Assembly (NCBI GenBank): GCA_040391135.1
Contig: JBEBYL010000003.1
Location: 1 to 64,000 of the forward strand
Direction: 5' to 3'
Source of the DNA: G025836975 sp040391135
Lineage (GTDB): Bacteria; Pseudomonadota; Gammaproteobacteria; Burkholderiales; Burkholderiaceae_B
Length of the DNA: 64,000 nucleotides
A program made the translations under genes and the position numbers. Of this stretch, positions 9,026 through 17,504 are shown piece by piece. Under the pieces are notes generated by a model. That model was given only the letters and a program-made list of their open reading frames with translations, searched no databases and was not told the DNA's origin. Numbering within the stretch: position 1 is the first letter of the stretch; each line of letters starts with the position of its first letter.

Positions 9026-9565
9026 ATGACAGCAAACGCAGACCCGCAGATCGCCTGGCATGTGGCCTATACCAAGCCGCGCCAGGAGGACATCGCCAAG
9101 ATCAACCTTGAACGCCAGGGTTTCGAGGTCTATCTGCCCCTGTTCAAGACATTCAAGAAGCCCCGCAAGGGCGGCGATGCGTCGCAAGCGGGCGTGCTGC
9201 TTATTCACGAACCCATGTTCCCGCGCTATGTGTTCTTCAAGCCCAAAAGCGCGACGCAATCCCTGGGCACCTTGCGATCAACGCGCGGCGTGGCCTCCGT
9301 CGTCATGTTCGGCGCGACCTTCGCCCATATCCCGCTGGAGCTGCTGCAATCAATACGTGCGGCCGAGCAGTTGCGCAATGATGCCGGACTAGACCAGGTC
9401 AGCCCCTTCCAGCCTGGCAGCCGCGTGCGCCTGAGCGACCCGGCGCTGGCCGGCCTGGAAGGCCTGGTCCAGGAAGTCTCCGCCAAGCGCGTCGTTCTGC
9501 TGCTGGAGATACTGGGCCGCCAGAAGACGCTGAAAGTGAGTTTCGGCCAGATAGAGGCGCTTTAG
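9026..9565 (+). CDS. rfaH: RfaH/NusG-family transcription antiterminator
   Basis: The 179-residue protein has an N-terminal NGN domain (about residues 8-110, starting WHVAYTKPRQEDIAKINLERQG) and a C-terminal KOW-type domain (about residues 130-178). Known RfaH binds the non-template strand of a paused RNA polymerase at an ops element and suppresses termination across long surface-polysaccharide operons. The lysine-rich spacer (FKKPRKGGD) and the family-typical block EPMFPRYVFFK support RfaH rather than housekeeping NusG. A perfect ops element occurs at 29052-29063 at the head of the 34-kb glycan operon in this window, the obvious target. No clear ribosome binding site is visible before the ATG. 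Its stop overlaps the end of the LysR gene by four bases. Confidence 0.88.
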   Translation: MTANADPQIAWHVAYTKPRQEDIAKINLERQGFEVYLPLFKTFKKPRKGGDASQAGVLLIHEPMFPRYVFFKPKSATQSLGTLRSTRGVASVVMFGATFAHIPLELLQSIRAAEQLRNDAGLDQVSPFQPGSRVRLSDPALAGLEGLVQEVSAKRVVLLLEILGRQKTLKVSFGQIEAL

Positions 9566-10452
9566 ACCGACTGCAGTATTGCCCGGGCCACGCCCACGGC
9601 CGGGTTTTCTTCCACGCGCCGCTGCGCGCAATACAGGTCGATGGCCGCCACGTTTTCGTCGTCATCCAGGGGACGGAAACACACGCCGTCGGGCCGCAGG
9701 CATGATGCGGATCCAGGCACCAGCGCTACGCCCACGCCCGCCTCCACCAGCGCCAGCAGCGTGGGCATGACGCTTTCATGAACAATGGCCGGCTGTATCT
9801 GGAAGTGGGCGAAAAGGCTTTGTATCCGTTCGCGAAAGTACAAGGCCGCATCCGGGTTGAATCCAATAAATGGCACGCCGTGCAGTTGTCGCGGATCGAT
9901 GCTTTCCTGATCGGCGTAAGGATGGCCGACCGGCAGGGCCACGCACATGTTCTCGCGGCTGACCCGGGTAAAGACCAGGGAATCGTGCCCGGTGGCGGCG
10001 GGGCGGCGCAGCAGGGCGATGTCTATTTTTTCTTCGGCCAGCATCTCGATCAGGTGCGTGGACAAGTCTTCTTTCAGGCTTAGCGCGATATCCGGCCGGC
10101 GGCTGTGGCAACCGGCCAGCAGCTTGGGCAGCAACTGGTAGGCCGCCGTGGTGGTAAAGCCGATGGAAAGATGGCCCGATCCGCCTGCCGCCGCGCGCTG
10201 CGCGGCATGAACGGCGGCCTGCCCATCCGCCACCAGTTGCCTGGCTTTCCTTAGCAGCACCGCACCGGCCGGCGTCAGCTTGACCGAGCGCGTGCTGCGC
10301 ACGAACAGGGCGGCGCCCACTTCGGCCTCGAAACGCCGAATCTGCTGGCTAAGCGGCGGCTGGCTTACATGCAGGCGCTTGGCGGCATTGCCGAAATGCA
10401 ATTCCTCGGCCACGGCAATGAAGGCTTCCAGCGCGCGCGAATGAAGCATCAT
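9562..10452 (-). CDS. LysR-family transcriptional regulator
   Basis: The 296-residue protein has the usual family length. Its N-terminal winged helix-turn-helix (residues 1-60, with AVAEELHFGNAAKRLHVSQPPLSQQIRRFEAEVG broken into typical LysR helices) is followed by an effector-binding domain of the type-2 periplasmic fold. It is divergent from a Bug receptor gene, which heads a receptor-amidase operon, and probably controls that operon. A TGTC-N11-GACA inverted repeat lies between the two starts. The inducer is probably the substrate of the amidase or FAH pathway, but its identity is not visible. Confidence 0.92.
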   Translation of the reverse strand: MMLHSRALEAFIAVAEELHFGNAAKRLHVSQPPLSQQIRRFEAEVGAALFVRSTRSVKLTPAGAVLLRKARQLVADGQAAVHAAQRAAAGGSGHLSIGFTTTAAYQLLPKLLAGCHSRRPDIALSLKEDLSTHLIEMLAEEKIDIALLRRPAATGHDSLVFTRVSRENMCVALPVGHPYADQESIDPRQLHGVPFIGFNPDAALYFRERIQSLFAHFQIQPAIVHESVMPTLLALVEAGVGVALVPGSASCLRPDGVCFRPLDDDENVAAIDLYCAQRRVEENPAVGVARAILQSV

Positions 10453-10485
10453 GGTGTTTTATGTCCTAAAAACGACTTAATCGAT

Positions 10486-10506
10486 ATGTCAATTTGTATT
10501 AGACAT
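10486..10506. promoter_or_regulatory. Candidate LysR operator (ATGTC-N11-GACAT)
   Basis: An inverted repeat ATGTC at 10486-10490 and GACAT at 10502-10506, separated by 11 bases, sits 33 bases upstream of the LysR start and 90 bases before the Bug gene. LysR-type regulators typically bind T-N11-A dyads in such divergent regions. The match is structural only; no consensus for this regulator is known. Confidence 0.45.
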
Positions 10507-10596
10507 CTTAATCCACAAACTTTACTCTGACGCCATCTTTTCAATGCTGGGCTACACCAGCGATCCGCATCAATTATTACTATAGGAACCGGACCG

Positions 10597-11586
10597 ATGA
10601 CATCAGTGACACCTAAATTCCGTTTGGCCGCGGTCGCGCTGGCTGCCGCCGCCATGGCAATCCTTCCCATCGCCGCGAAAGCGCAGACGGCGGCGTACCC
10701 CGCGAAGCCCATAACTCTGATCGTTCCTTTTGGACCCGGCAGCGTTACCGATCTGCTGGGGCGCATCGTCGCCAAAGGATTGGGCGATTCCCTGGGCCAG
10801 TCGGTGATCGTGCAGAACAAAGCCGGCGCTGGAGGCAACATCGGCGCGGCCGAGGTCGCCGCTGCGCCGGCCGACGGCTACACATTGCTGCTTGGGCCGA
10901 CCAGCACCAACGCGGTCAACTCCAGCCTGTACAAAAATCTGAAATATCAGCCCCTGCGCGATTTCGCGGCCATTACCGATGTGGCAACGGTGGCGAACGT
11001 GCTGGTGGTCAACCCCGAGGTTCCCGCCAAGAGCGTCAAGGAATTGATCGCCCTGCTGCCGACCAAGGAATACTCCTATGCCTCCACCGGCAACGGCGGC
11101 AGCATGCACTTGTCGGGCGAGCTGTTCAAATCCATCACCAAGACGCCCATTTTGCACGTCCCCTACAAGGGCGGTGGCGCGGCGCTGGCCGATTTGCTGC
11201 CGGGACGCGTCCAGGTCATGTTCTGCAACCTGCCGCTGTGCCTGCCGCACATCCAGTCCGGCAAGCTGCGAGCCTTGGCCATTACATCGTCCAAGCGCTC
11301 CGCCTTGCTGCCCGACGTGCCCACCATGGCTGAAGCCGGCCTGCCGGATTACGAAGTCAACGGATGGTTCGGCTTGTTCGCCCCAGCCAAGGTCGACCCT
11401 GCCATCGTGCAGAAGCTGAATGCCGAAATGAAGACCATCCTGGACAAGCCGGAGATCAAGAAACAGTTGCTGGCGCAGGGCGCCGAGCCGGATTGGAGCA
11501 CGTCCGAACAATTCACCCAATTTGTGACCGCCGAGCACGACAAGTGGGCCAAAGTCATCAAAGAAGCTGGAATCAGCGTGGAATGA
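10597..11586 (+). CDS. Bug-type tripartite tricarboxylate transporter receptor 1
   Basis: This is a periplasmic solute receptor of the Bordetella-uptake-gene family, 329 residues. An N-terminal signal peptide with a long alanine-rich core ends near AKAQT (about residue 30). The mature protein starts with the family block YPAKPITLIVPFGPGSVTD and contains NKAGAGGNIGA and PYKGGGAALADLLPGRV. Bug proteins bind small carboxylates and pass them to a TctA/TctB membrane pair. No TctAB genes are nearby, as is common for Bug genes in Bordetella relatives. The gene overlaps the amidase by four bases, so the ligand may be an amide or its carboxylate product. Control by the divergent LysR protein is likely. 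Confidence 0.93.
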   Translation: MTSVTPKFRLAAVALAAAAMAILPIAAKAQTAAYPAKPITLIVPFGPGSVTDLLGRIVAKGLGDSLGQSVIVQNKAGAGGNIGAAEVAAAPADGYTLLLGPTSTNAVNSSLYKNLKYQPLRDFAAITDVATVANVLVVNPEVPAKSVKELIALLPTKEYSYASTGNGGSMHLSGELFKSITKTPILHVPYKGGGAALADLLPGRVQVMFCNLPLCLPHIQSGKLRALAITSSKRSALLPDVPTMAEAGLPDYEVNGWFGLFAPAKVDPAIVQKLNAEMKTILDKPEIKKQLLAQGAEPDWSTSEQFTQFVTAEHDKWAKVIKEAGISVE

Positions 11587-12869
11587 GCAGTAATAAAAAC
11601 CTGAATCGATTGGGTGTGGTCGAGGCGGCCCGCGCCATTGATCGCAACGAGATAAGCTGCGTCGACCTGGCGCAGGCCTGCCTGGACCGGATCGCCGAGC
11701 GGAACAATGAAGTCGAAGCCTTTGTCGCCTACGACGCCGACAAGGCCCTGGCCGCGGCGCGCCGGCTGGATGTGGCCCCAAGCGGGCATATCTTGCGCGG
11801 CATACCGTTTGCCGTGAAAGACGTCATTGACACCTCGGATTACCCCACACAGTATGGCTCGCCCATCTACAAGGGCTTCCAGCCCGCGCTGGACGCCGCT
11901 TGCGTGGTCATGGCCAAGAATCGCGGCGGCGTGCCGCTGGGCAAGGTCGCCACCGGCGAATTCGCCACCCAGACGCCCAGCCGCGCGCGCAATCCCTTGC
12001 GGCTGACGCATACGCCCGGCGGGTCGTCCAGCGGCTCGGCCGCCGCCGTGGCCGACTACATGGTGCCGGTGGCCTTTGCCACGCAAACCACCGGTTCCAT
12101 TGTGCGTCCGGCCGTCTATTGCGGCGTGGTGGGCTACAAGCCCAGCTTCGGGCTTATCGCCACAGCCGGCCTGAAAGCATTGAGCCCGTCGCAAGACACC
12201 ATAGGCGTCATCACCCGCAAGGTGGAGGACGCCGCCTTTTTCACGCTGGGCCTGCATGGCGCCAAAACCGTCAACAGCGTCGTGGCCAAGCCCCGCATCG
12301 CCCTATGTCTGTCGCGGCAATGGGACTACGTCAAGCCGGAAACCCTGCGCGCACTGGAAAGCCTGGTACACAAGCTGGAGCTGGCCGGCTGCGCGATGAG
12401 CCGTATCTGGCTGCCCGAAGACCTGGAGCGCCTGATCGCCATCCAGCCGCGCTTGTTCAAATACGAGGCCAGGCAAACCCTGGCCAACGAACGGCTGCTG
12501 CACAAAGAATCGCTTAGCCCGCGTTTGCGCGCCCGCCTGCATGGCGGAGACGACCTGGGTTTTGATGAATACGTCTCCATGCGACAGCAGGTGCGCGAAG
12601 CGCATGGCTTGTCGGAAGAGCTGTTCCGCGACGTGGATGCCGTCCTGTATCCCGCGGCGGCCGGCGAGGCGGAAGCCGGCCTGGAATCCGCCGGCGATCC
12701 GCGCTTTGGCGCCTTGTGGACGCTGCTGCATCTGCCGTCGATTTCCTTTCCCACGGACCTGGGACCCGCCGGCCTGCCCCTGGGCGCACAGTTGATAGGC
12801 GGTTTCGGCCAGGACACGCGTTTGCTGGCCGTGGCCAACGCGGTCACGCGGATGATAGAGCCGGTCTAG
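11583..12869 (+). CDS. Amidase-signature family hydrolase
   Basis: The protein has 428 residues from the ATG that overlaps the Bug stop codon; a longer frame from 11364 only reads through the receptor gene in another frame. The Ser-cisSer-Lys machinery is visible: Lys79 in FAVKD, the glycine-serine run GGSSSGS near residues 146-152, and the probable nucleophile Ser172 in TTGSIVRPA. Members of this family hydrolyse carboxamides to acid and ammonia. The operon partner is a solute receptor, and a fumarylacetoacetate-hydrolase-type gene faces it from the other strand, so a short catabolic route is plausible. GatA-type glutamyl-tRNA amidotransferase is unlikely because the partners GatB and GatC are missing and the protein is shorter than usual. 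Confidence 0.88.
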   Translation: MSSNKNLNRLGVVEAARAIDRNEISCVDLAQACLDRIAERNNEVEAFVAYDADKALAAARRLDVAPSGHILRGIPFAVKDVIDTSDYPTQYGSPIYKGFQPALDAACVVMAKNRGGVPLGKVATGEFATQTPSRARNPLRLTHTPGGSSSGSAAAVADYMVPVAFATQTTGSIVRPAVYCGVVGYKPSFGLIATAGLKALSPSQDTIGVITRKVEDAAFFTLGLHGAKTVNSVVAKPRIALCLSRQWDYVKPETLRALESLVHKLELAGCAMSRIWLPEDLERLIAIQPRLFKYEARQTLANERLLHKESLSPRLRARLHGGDDLGFDEYVSMRQQVREAHGLSEELFRDVDAVLYPAAAGEAEAGLESAGDPRFGALWTLLHLPSISFPTDLGPAGLPLGAQLIGGFGQDTRLLAVANAVTRMIEPV

Positions 12870-14044
12870 CGCAGCAGGCCGCGCCTGGCCAGGCTGGCGA
12901 ACAGGGCGGCAATGCCGAACTCCCAGGGCGGCAGTTGGTCGCTAAGGCCCACGCGGTTGGCCAGGCAGCCCAGCCTTTCGGTGGAGATATACACATCGTC
13001 GTCCAGATGATGCGTAAAGCCCGCGCCCTCGGTGCCGCGATCCTGAGTCGGCGCGAACATGGTACCGCAGAACAGCATCATGCCGTCGGGATATTGGTGA
13101 TTGCCGCCCATGGCGTGTCCCACCAGTTCCGAGGGATCGCGGCTGATCTGCGCCATCGAGCTGTGCCCTTCCAGGACGAAGCCGTCGCGGCCCTCGACCC
13201 GCAGATGGATAGTCGCCGACCGCACATCGTCCAGCGTGAAATGCTGGTCGAACAGGCGGATGAAGGGGCCTATCGCGCACGCCGCATTGTTGTCCTTGGC
13301 CTTGCCCAGCAACAATGCGCTGCGGCCTTCGAAGTCGCGCAGATTGACGTCGTTGCCCAGGCTGGCGCCCACGACTTCGGCGCGCGACGACACCGCCAGC
13401 ACGATTTCAGGCTCGGGGTTGTTCCAGGACGAGGCATGGTGAAGGCCCACGCCCGCGCCCGTGCCCACTGACGACAGCGGCGCCGCCTTGGTGAAAATCT
13501 CGGCGTCGGGGCCTATGCCCACTTCCAGGTACTGGGACCACATTTTCTTTTCCAGCAGCACGGCCTTAAGGCGCTGGGCGTCTTCCGAGCCCGGACGGAT
13601 CGCACCCAGGTCGGAGCCGATGACCGCCACCACCTCGCGCCGTATCGCGTCCGCCGCTGCGGCGTCGCCGCGCGCCTGTTCCTCGATTACACGCTCCACC
13701 ATGCTTTGCGCGAAGGTAACGCCGGCCGCCTTGACCACCTGCAAATCGTTGGGAGCCAGCAAATGGCGCTGGGCGGGGTTGGGGCCGTGCTCCAGCGTCG
13801 AGGCCAGCCAGTCGTCAAGGCGCCCCAGCGATGGCCCGGATGCCCGCTGGACCGTATCGGCGGGGGTGCCGCCTTCCAGCAGTTGGGAAACCGTGGGTGC
13901 GGCGGAGGTGATGTCGATCAGTTCGCCATCGCGGACAGTAACCACGCAAGGCCCGCCGGCGTCGCCCGGCAGCCATGCGCGCCCTACCAGAACCGCGCGG
14001 TCCGCATCTTCAGGCAATGTGGCCAAGGTGGTGATGTGTGGCAT
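12866..14044 (-). CDS. Fumarylacetoacetate hydrolase (FAH) family protein
   Basis: The 392-residue protein has a variable N-terminal domain (residues 1-150) and a C-terminal FAH-fold domain (about 160-385). The latter contains the expected acidic metal-binding positions around EPEIVLAVSSRAEVVGASLGNDVNLRDFEG. The closest relatives by pattern are FAH proteins that act on 2-keto-3-deoxy sugar acids or related beta-keto acids, releasing or dehydrating the substrate. The gene converges on the amidase with a four-base overlap. The exact substrate is not readable; a sugar-acid dehydratase and a C-C hydrolase are both possible. Confidence 0.82.
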   Translation of the reverse strand: MPHITTLATLPEDADRAVLVGRAWLPGDAGGPCVVTVRDGELIDITSAAPTVSQLLEGGTPADTVQRASGPSLGRLDDWLASTLEHGPNPAQRHLLAPNDLQVVKAAGVTFAQSMVERVIEEQARGDAAAADAIRREVVAVIGSDLGAIRPGSEDAQRLKAVLLEKKMWSQYLEVGIGPDAEIFTKAAPLSSVGTGAGVGLHHASSWNNPEPEIVLAVSSRAEVVGASLGNDVNLRDFEGRSALLLGKAKDNNAACAIGPFIRLFDQHFTLDDVRSATIHLRVEGRDGFVLEGHSSMAQISRDPSELVGHAMGGNHQYPDGMMLFCGTMFAPTQDRGTEGAGFTHHLDDDVYISTERLGCLANRVGLSDQLPPWEFGIAALFASLARRGLLR

Positions 14045-14127
14045 GGAAGGCTCCTAAGGTTCTGCGCGCCGTGTATGCGCATCATTATTTTCAATTGCCC
14101 CCAAGTGTAATGGATGAGGGTGGGCTT

Positions 14128-14445
14128 TTAATGTGCGTCAGCGTGCGATGACTCATGACTGGCTTGCACCGATAAACGTAGTCCCATAGCCTTTAGAATG
14201 GCGGACAGGCTGCTGAGCGATGGGTTGCCTGTTGGGGATAGTGTTCGATAAAGTTGCGTCGGATTTAAATGGGCCTGTTCTGCAACAGCCTGCACTCCCC
14301 CGAAGGCCAATGTCATGTGCCGCAGAATTGTCAGCAATTCCGCTTGCTCACCATCTTTAAGAATGTCGTTGATGACGCCGATCGCAAAGGCGGGATCGTT
14401 GCGATATAGCTCCGCCATTGCGATGTCATGGGGCCTGCTTCTCAT
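14128..14445 (-). CDS. HigA-like addiction module antitoxin
   Basis: The 105-residue protein contains a Cro/C1-type helix-turn-helix (about residues 45-95, with GGVQAVAEQAHLNPTQLYRTLSPTGNPSLSSLSAILKAMG). It matches the pattern of small antidote proteins encoded directly after RelE/HigB-type toxins. The start at 14445 is chosen because it overlaps the end of the toxin frame, the usual layout of such pairs; a longer open frame to 14652 has no family support. The toxin next to it is truncated, so the antitoxin may now be an orphan. It would normally bind the toxin and repress its own operon. Confidence 0.8.
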   Translation of the reverse strand: MRSRPHDIAMAELYRNDPAFAIGVINDILKDGEQAELLTILRHMTLAFGGVQAVAEQAHLNPTQLYRTLSPTGNPSLSSLSAILKAMGLRLSVQASHESSHADAH

Positions 14446-14599
14446 CGTCTTTTCTCCGTTGCCAATCTTGCCAGTATCCGATAGCCAATCTGATGTCCGC
14501 ATCTTGCGTGCGTTTGTCGCCACCACCCAACAGCAGAACCACGCGTTTGCCTGAGAAGGCGTAGTACACGCGATAGCCTGGACCGACATCAATGCGCGA
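14426..14599 (-). pseudogene. 5'-truncated RelE/HigB-type toxin remnant
   Basis: Reading the minus strand gives 57 codons ending in TGA at 14426-14428. They match the C-terminal half of RelE-family addiction toxins: a VGPGYRVYYAF block, then the hydrophobic strand VVLLLGGGDKRTQDADI and a basic tail ending QRRKDDEKQAP. In the toxin frame a TAA stop lies directly upstream (14600-14602) and no start codon precedes the conserved block, so about 45-50 N-terminal residues are missing. The downstream antitoxin start overlaps it by 20 bases, as in intact pairs. The remnant is probably inactive. Confidence 0.75.
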
Positions 14600-14802
14600 T
14601 TAGATACTGAGCCATTTTCGTCTATAAACGAAATTGATTCAAGGCTGAGCATCGGCTATTGCTTTTAACCATGTCGTACTCCTGTCGATAGGGGGAATAC
14701 GACTTATGTATGAACGTCCGTTAGGGACGCAGTGAATGAAAATAGCGAGGCGAAGAACTACCGGTGTCGCGGCAAGCCACACAAGAACCCTTACATGCCA
14801 GC

Positions 14803-14831
14803 TTGTACTGTTGACAATACAAGTTTATGAT
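14803..14831 (+). promoter_or_regulatory. Promoter and overlapping palindromic operator for the Bug-GntR operon
   Basis: A -35 box TTGTAC (14803-14808) and a -10 box TATGAT (14826-14831) are 17 bases apart. They overlap a near-perfect palindrome, CTTGTA at one end and TACAAG at the other (14802-14823). Read on the minus strand the core is ACTTGTATTGT-N4-AGTACA. The same core recurs over the promoter of the leuC-like gene at 19370-19390. The position over the promoter suggests repression by the GntR protein of this operon. Confidence 0.6.
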
Positions 14832-14876
14832 TCAGCCTGGATAAAAACATAGCAAACTTCATCTCAGGAGATCGAC

Positions 14877-15842
14877 ATGCACCTTACCGGATTTCGCCGC
14901 TGCCTAATCGCGGCCGCCTTGGCCGTCCTGCCCTTAAGCGCAGGCATGGCCCAGGCCAACAAGCCTATCACTCTTATCGTGGGCGCATCGCCCGGCGGCA
15001 CCACCGACCGCGTGGCCCGCGGCATTGCCCAGGAGATGAGCGACCTGCTCAAGCAAACGGTCATCGTCGAGAACAAGCCCGGCGCGGGCGGCAACATCGC
15101 GGCCGACACAGTGGCCCGGTCCAGCAAGGACGGTGATACGCTGCTGGTCAGCTTCACCAGCTTCTCGGTCAACGCCAGCCTGTACAAAAAACTGCCTTTC
15201 GATCCCAAGAAGGATTTCACGCCCATCAGCCTGCTGGCGGAAGTGCCCAGCGTGCTGGTCGCCCGCAAGGACTTTCCGGCCAACAACGTGGCGGAACTGA
15301 TCGCGCTGGCCAAGAAGAAGCCGGGCGAATACAGCTTTGCGGTGGGCGGCATCGGATCATCCCTGCATATGGCCACGGCCAGCTTCCAGATGGACGCCGG
15401 CATCGAAGGCCTGACCGTGCCGTATAAAGGCACGGCACCCGCCGTGCAGGACCTGATCGGCGGCCAGGTGGACCTGATGTTCGCCAGCGTGGAAAACGTT
15501 CTTCCCCTGGTGGGATCCGACCGCATCAAATTCCTGGGCGTCACCAGCACCCAGCCCATGAAACAGTTTGCCGGCGTGCCGCCGATTTCCAATACCCTGC
15601 CCGGCTTCACGTCCAAGGCCTGGTTCGGCATGTTCGGCCCTGCGGGCATGTCGCCGGAAAGGGTCAAGCAATTGAATGCGGCCGTGGTCGAAGGCGCCAA
15701 GCGCTCCACCTTCATTGGGCTGATGACGCACGGCGGCGGCGAAGTCGTCACCAACACGCCGCAGGAATTTGCCGACTATGTGGCCAAAGATATTGATCAT
15801 TACGCAAAAGTCGTAGAATTCACGGGCGCAACCGTCGACTAA
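14877..15842 (+). CDS. Bug-type tripartite tricarboxylate transporter receptor 2
   Basis: The 321-residue periplasmic receptor has a short signal peptide cleaved near GMAQA (about residue 25). The mature part carries the family blocks NKPITLIVGASPGGTTD, NKPGAGGNIAA and PYKGTAPAVQDLIGGQVDLMF. It is followed after eight bases by a GntR regulator, and on the other strand by a hydratase-lyase operon. The ligand is therefore probably a C5-C6 dicarboxylate handled by those enzymes. As with the other Bug gene, no membrane subunits lie nearby. The promoter upstream contains the shared operator described at 14803-14831. Confidence 0.93.
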   Translation: MHLTGFRRCLIAAALAVLPLSAGMAQANKPITLIVGASPGGTTDRVARGIAQEMSDLLKQTVIVENKPGAGGNIAADTVARSSKDGDTLLVSFTSFSVNASLYKKLPFDPKKDFTPISLLAEVPSVLVARKDFPANNVAELIALAKKKPGEYSFAVGGIGSSLHMATASFQMDAGIEGLTVPYKGTAPAVQDLIGGQVDLMFASVENVLPLVGSDRIKFLGVTSTQPMKQFAGVPPISNTLPGFTSKAWFGMFGPAGMSPERVKQLNAAVVEGAKRSTFIGLMTHGGGEVVTNTPQEFADYVAKDIDHYAKVVEFTGATVD

Positions 15843-15850
15843 GAGGCTTA

Positions 15851-16633
15851 ATGATCGCCAACCCCACCCCTCGTTACTATCGTATTTATCGCTTGCTGAA
15901 GCAGGCGATAGAAAGCCACCAATTCGCCAGTAACGAGGCCCTGCCCAGTGAAAACGCGCTGGCGCAGGAATACCAGGTATCGCGCCTGACCATACGCCGC
16001 TCGCTGGAGCTGTTGCAGCACGACGGCCTGATCGAGCGCCGCCAGGGCCTGGGCACCTTCCCCAAGCCGGGCAATATCAAGACCGCGCCATTGCCGGCGG
16101 ACATCAACAAGCTGCTGGCCCGTTTGTCCGAAATGGGCAGCAGCACCCAGGCCAGCCTGCTGTCCTTCGGCTACGAAACGGCCAGCCCAGACGTATGCAC
16201 CAAGCTCGAGCTGCCGCAAGGAGCCAAGGTGCAAAAAGCGGTCCGCGTGCGCTACCACGACGAACAGCCCTTTTCCTACCTGACCACCTATGTTCCCGAG
16301 CATATCGGCCGCCAGTACAGCGAAGACGATCTGACGCGCCTGCCCATCCAGTCCATTTTCAAGAAGCTGGGCATGAAACTGGCGTCGGCCGAGCAGGGCA
16401 TAAGCGCCGTGCTGGCCGACATGCAGCATGCCGAAGCCTTGCAGGTAGACACCGGGTCGGCCTTGCTGCGCATCAGCCGCGTGGTGCGCGATGCCGACGG
16501 AGCACCCGTGGAATACCTGATCGCCGCCTACAACCCGGCCCGATTCGAATACCGCATGACCCTGTCCAACAGGCGCTCCAAAGCCGGAGACACCTGGGTC
16601 ATGGATGCCGCGGCGAAGAGCGCCAAGAAATAA
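15851..16633 (+). CDS. GntR/HutC-family transcriptional regulator
   Basis: The 260-residue protein has an N-terminal GntR winged helix-turn-helix (residues 8-75, with LPSENALAQEYQVSRLTIRRSLELL) and a C-terminal UTRA ligand-binding domain (about residues 95-240). HutC-type members often repress by binding palindromes that overlap promoters and release them when a pathway intermediate binds UTRA. The matching palindromes at 14802 and 19370 flank this gene cluster on both sides and are the likely targets. The gene sits eight bases after the Bug gene, so it is probably autoregulated. It converges on the lyase gene with one base between the stops. Confidence 0.92.
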   Translation: MIANPTPRYYRIYRLLKQAIESHQFASNEALPSENALAQEYQVSRLTIRRSLELLQHDGLIERRQGLGTFPKPGNIKTAPLPADINKLLARLSEMGSSTQASLLSFGYETASPDVCTKLELPQGAKVQKAVRVRYHDEQPFSYLTTYVPEHIGRQYSEDDLTRLPIQSIFKKLGMKLASAEQGISAVLADMQHAEALQVDTGSALLRISRVVRDADGAPVEYLIAAYNPARFEYRMTLSNRRSKAGDTWVMDAAAKSAKK

Positions 16634-16634
16634 T

Positions 16635-17504
16635 CTACACGTAGCGGCGCGCCTGCTGCATCAGCGCGGGCGTTTCGATGAGATCATTCAATTCGTTGAA
16701 GTCCAGCATCGAACCGGCCAGCGGCGCCGTCGTGCCGTGCTGCCGCAGCGTGCCGTAATAGTTTTGCAGGCTGTGGGCCACGGCACGCGCCGCGCCGCCG
16801 GGGAAGATCACGATCTTGAAGCCCATGGCTTGCAAGTCGTCCACCGTATGCAAAGGCGTGATGCCGCCTTCCACCATATTGGCCAGCAGGGGAATGCGCG
16901 CGCCGAAGCGCTTGGCGGCCGCCAGCAACTCGTCCTGGCTTCGCAGCGCCTCGATGAACAGGGCGTCCACGCCGCAGGCCAGGTAGGCCTCGGCCCTTTC
17001 CATGGCGGCGTCGAAACCTTCCACAGCCAACGAATCCGTGCGTGCCAGGATCAGCATGTTATCGCTATGGCGCGCATCCAGCGCGGCCTTCAGCTTGCCG
17101 CACATCTCTTCTACCGGCGCGATCGTCTTGCCGTCCAGATGGCCGCAGCGCTTGGGGAAGGTCTGGTCTTCCAGCTGTATCATCGCCGCGCCCGCTTTTT
17201 CGAAGCCGCGCACGGTGCGCATGACATTCAGCGCATTGCCAAAGCCGGTATCGCCGTCGACGATAATCGGCAGCTGTACCCGATCCGCAATGCGGGACAG
17301 GGTCTGCTCGACTTCTGTATAGGTGGTCAAGCCCACATCGGACCGCCCCAGGCGTGTGTAGGCGATCGAAGCGCCCGACAGATAGGCGGCCTTGAAGCCC
17401 GCCTGCTGCGCGATCAAGGCCGAGAAGCTGTCGTAAATGCCGGGTGCCAGCAGGGCGCCCGGGGCTTGCAGCAGGGATTTCAGTGCGGGTGTGTATGTCG
17501 TCAT
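16635..17504 (-). CDS. Isocitrate lyase/PEP mutase superfamily lyase
   Basis: The 289-residue protein has the alpha/beta-barrel motifs of the superfamily: the metal-binding DGDTGFG at 83-89 and the catalytic loop KRCGH at 118-122 with Cys120. The cysteine favours carbon-carbon lyases (2-methylisocitrate lyase, 2,3-dimethylmalate lyase, oxaloacetate decarboxylase-like) over phosphonomutases. It is the last gene of a three-gene operon and overlaps the LeuD-like gene by four bases. A hydratase plus such a lyase is the same combination as dimethylmaleate hydratase and dimethylmalate lyase in Eubacterium barkeri nicotinate fermentation. A route that hydrates an unsaturated methyl-dicarboxylate and cleaves it to pyruvate plus a short acid is a reasonable inference. 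Confidence 0.88.
   Translation of the reverse strand: MTTYTPALKSLLQAPGALLAPGIYDSFSALIAQQAGFKAAYLSGASIAYTRLGRSDVGLTTYTEVEQTLSRIADRVQLPIIVDGDTGFGNALNVMRTVRGFEKAGAAMIQLEDQTFPKRCGHLDGKTIAPVEEMCGKLKAALDARHSDNMLILARTDSLAVEGFDAAMERAEAYLACGVDALFIEALRSQDELLAAAKRFGARIPLLANMVEGGITPLHTVDDLQAMGFKIVIFPGGAARAVAHSLQNYYGTLRQHGTTAPLAGSMLDFNELNDLIETPALMQQARRYV

Noticed and set aside
14603..14652. Upstream extension of the antitoxin frame to an ATG at 14652
   Set aside because: The extra 69 residues run through the toxin remnant in another frame and show no similarity to antitoxins.
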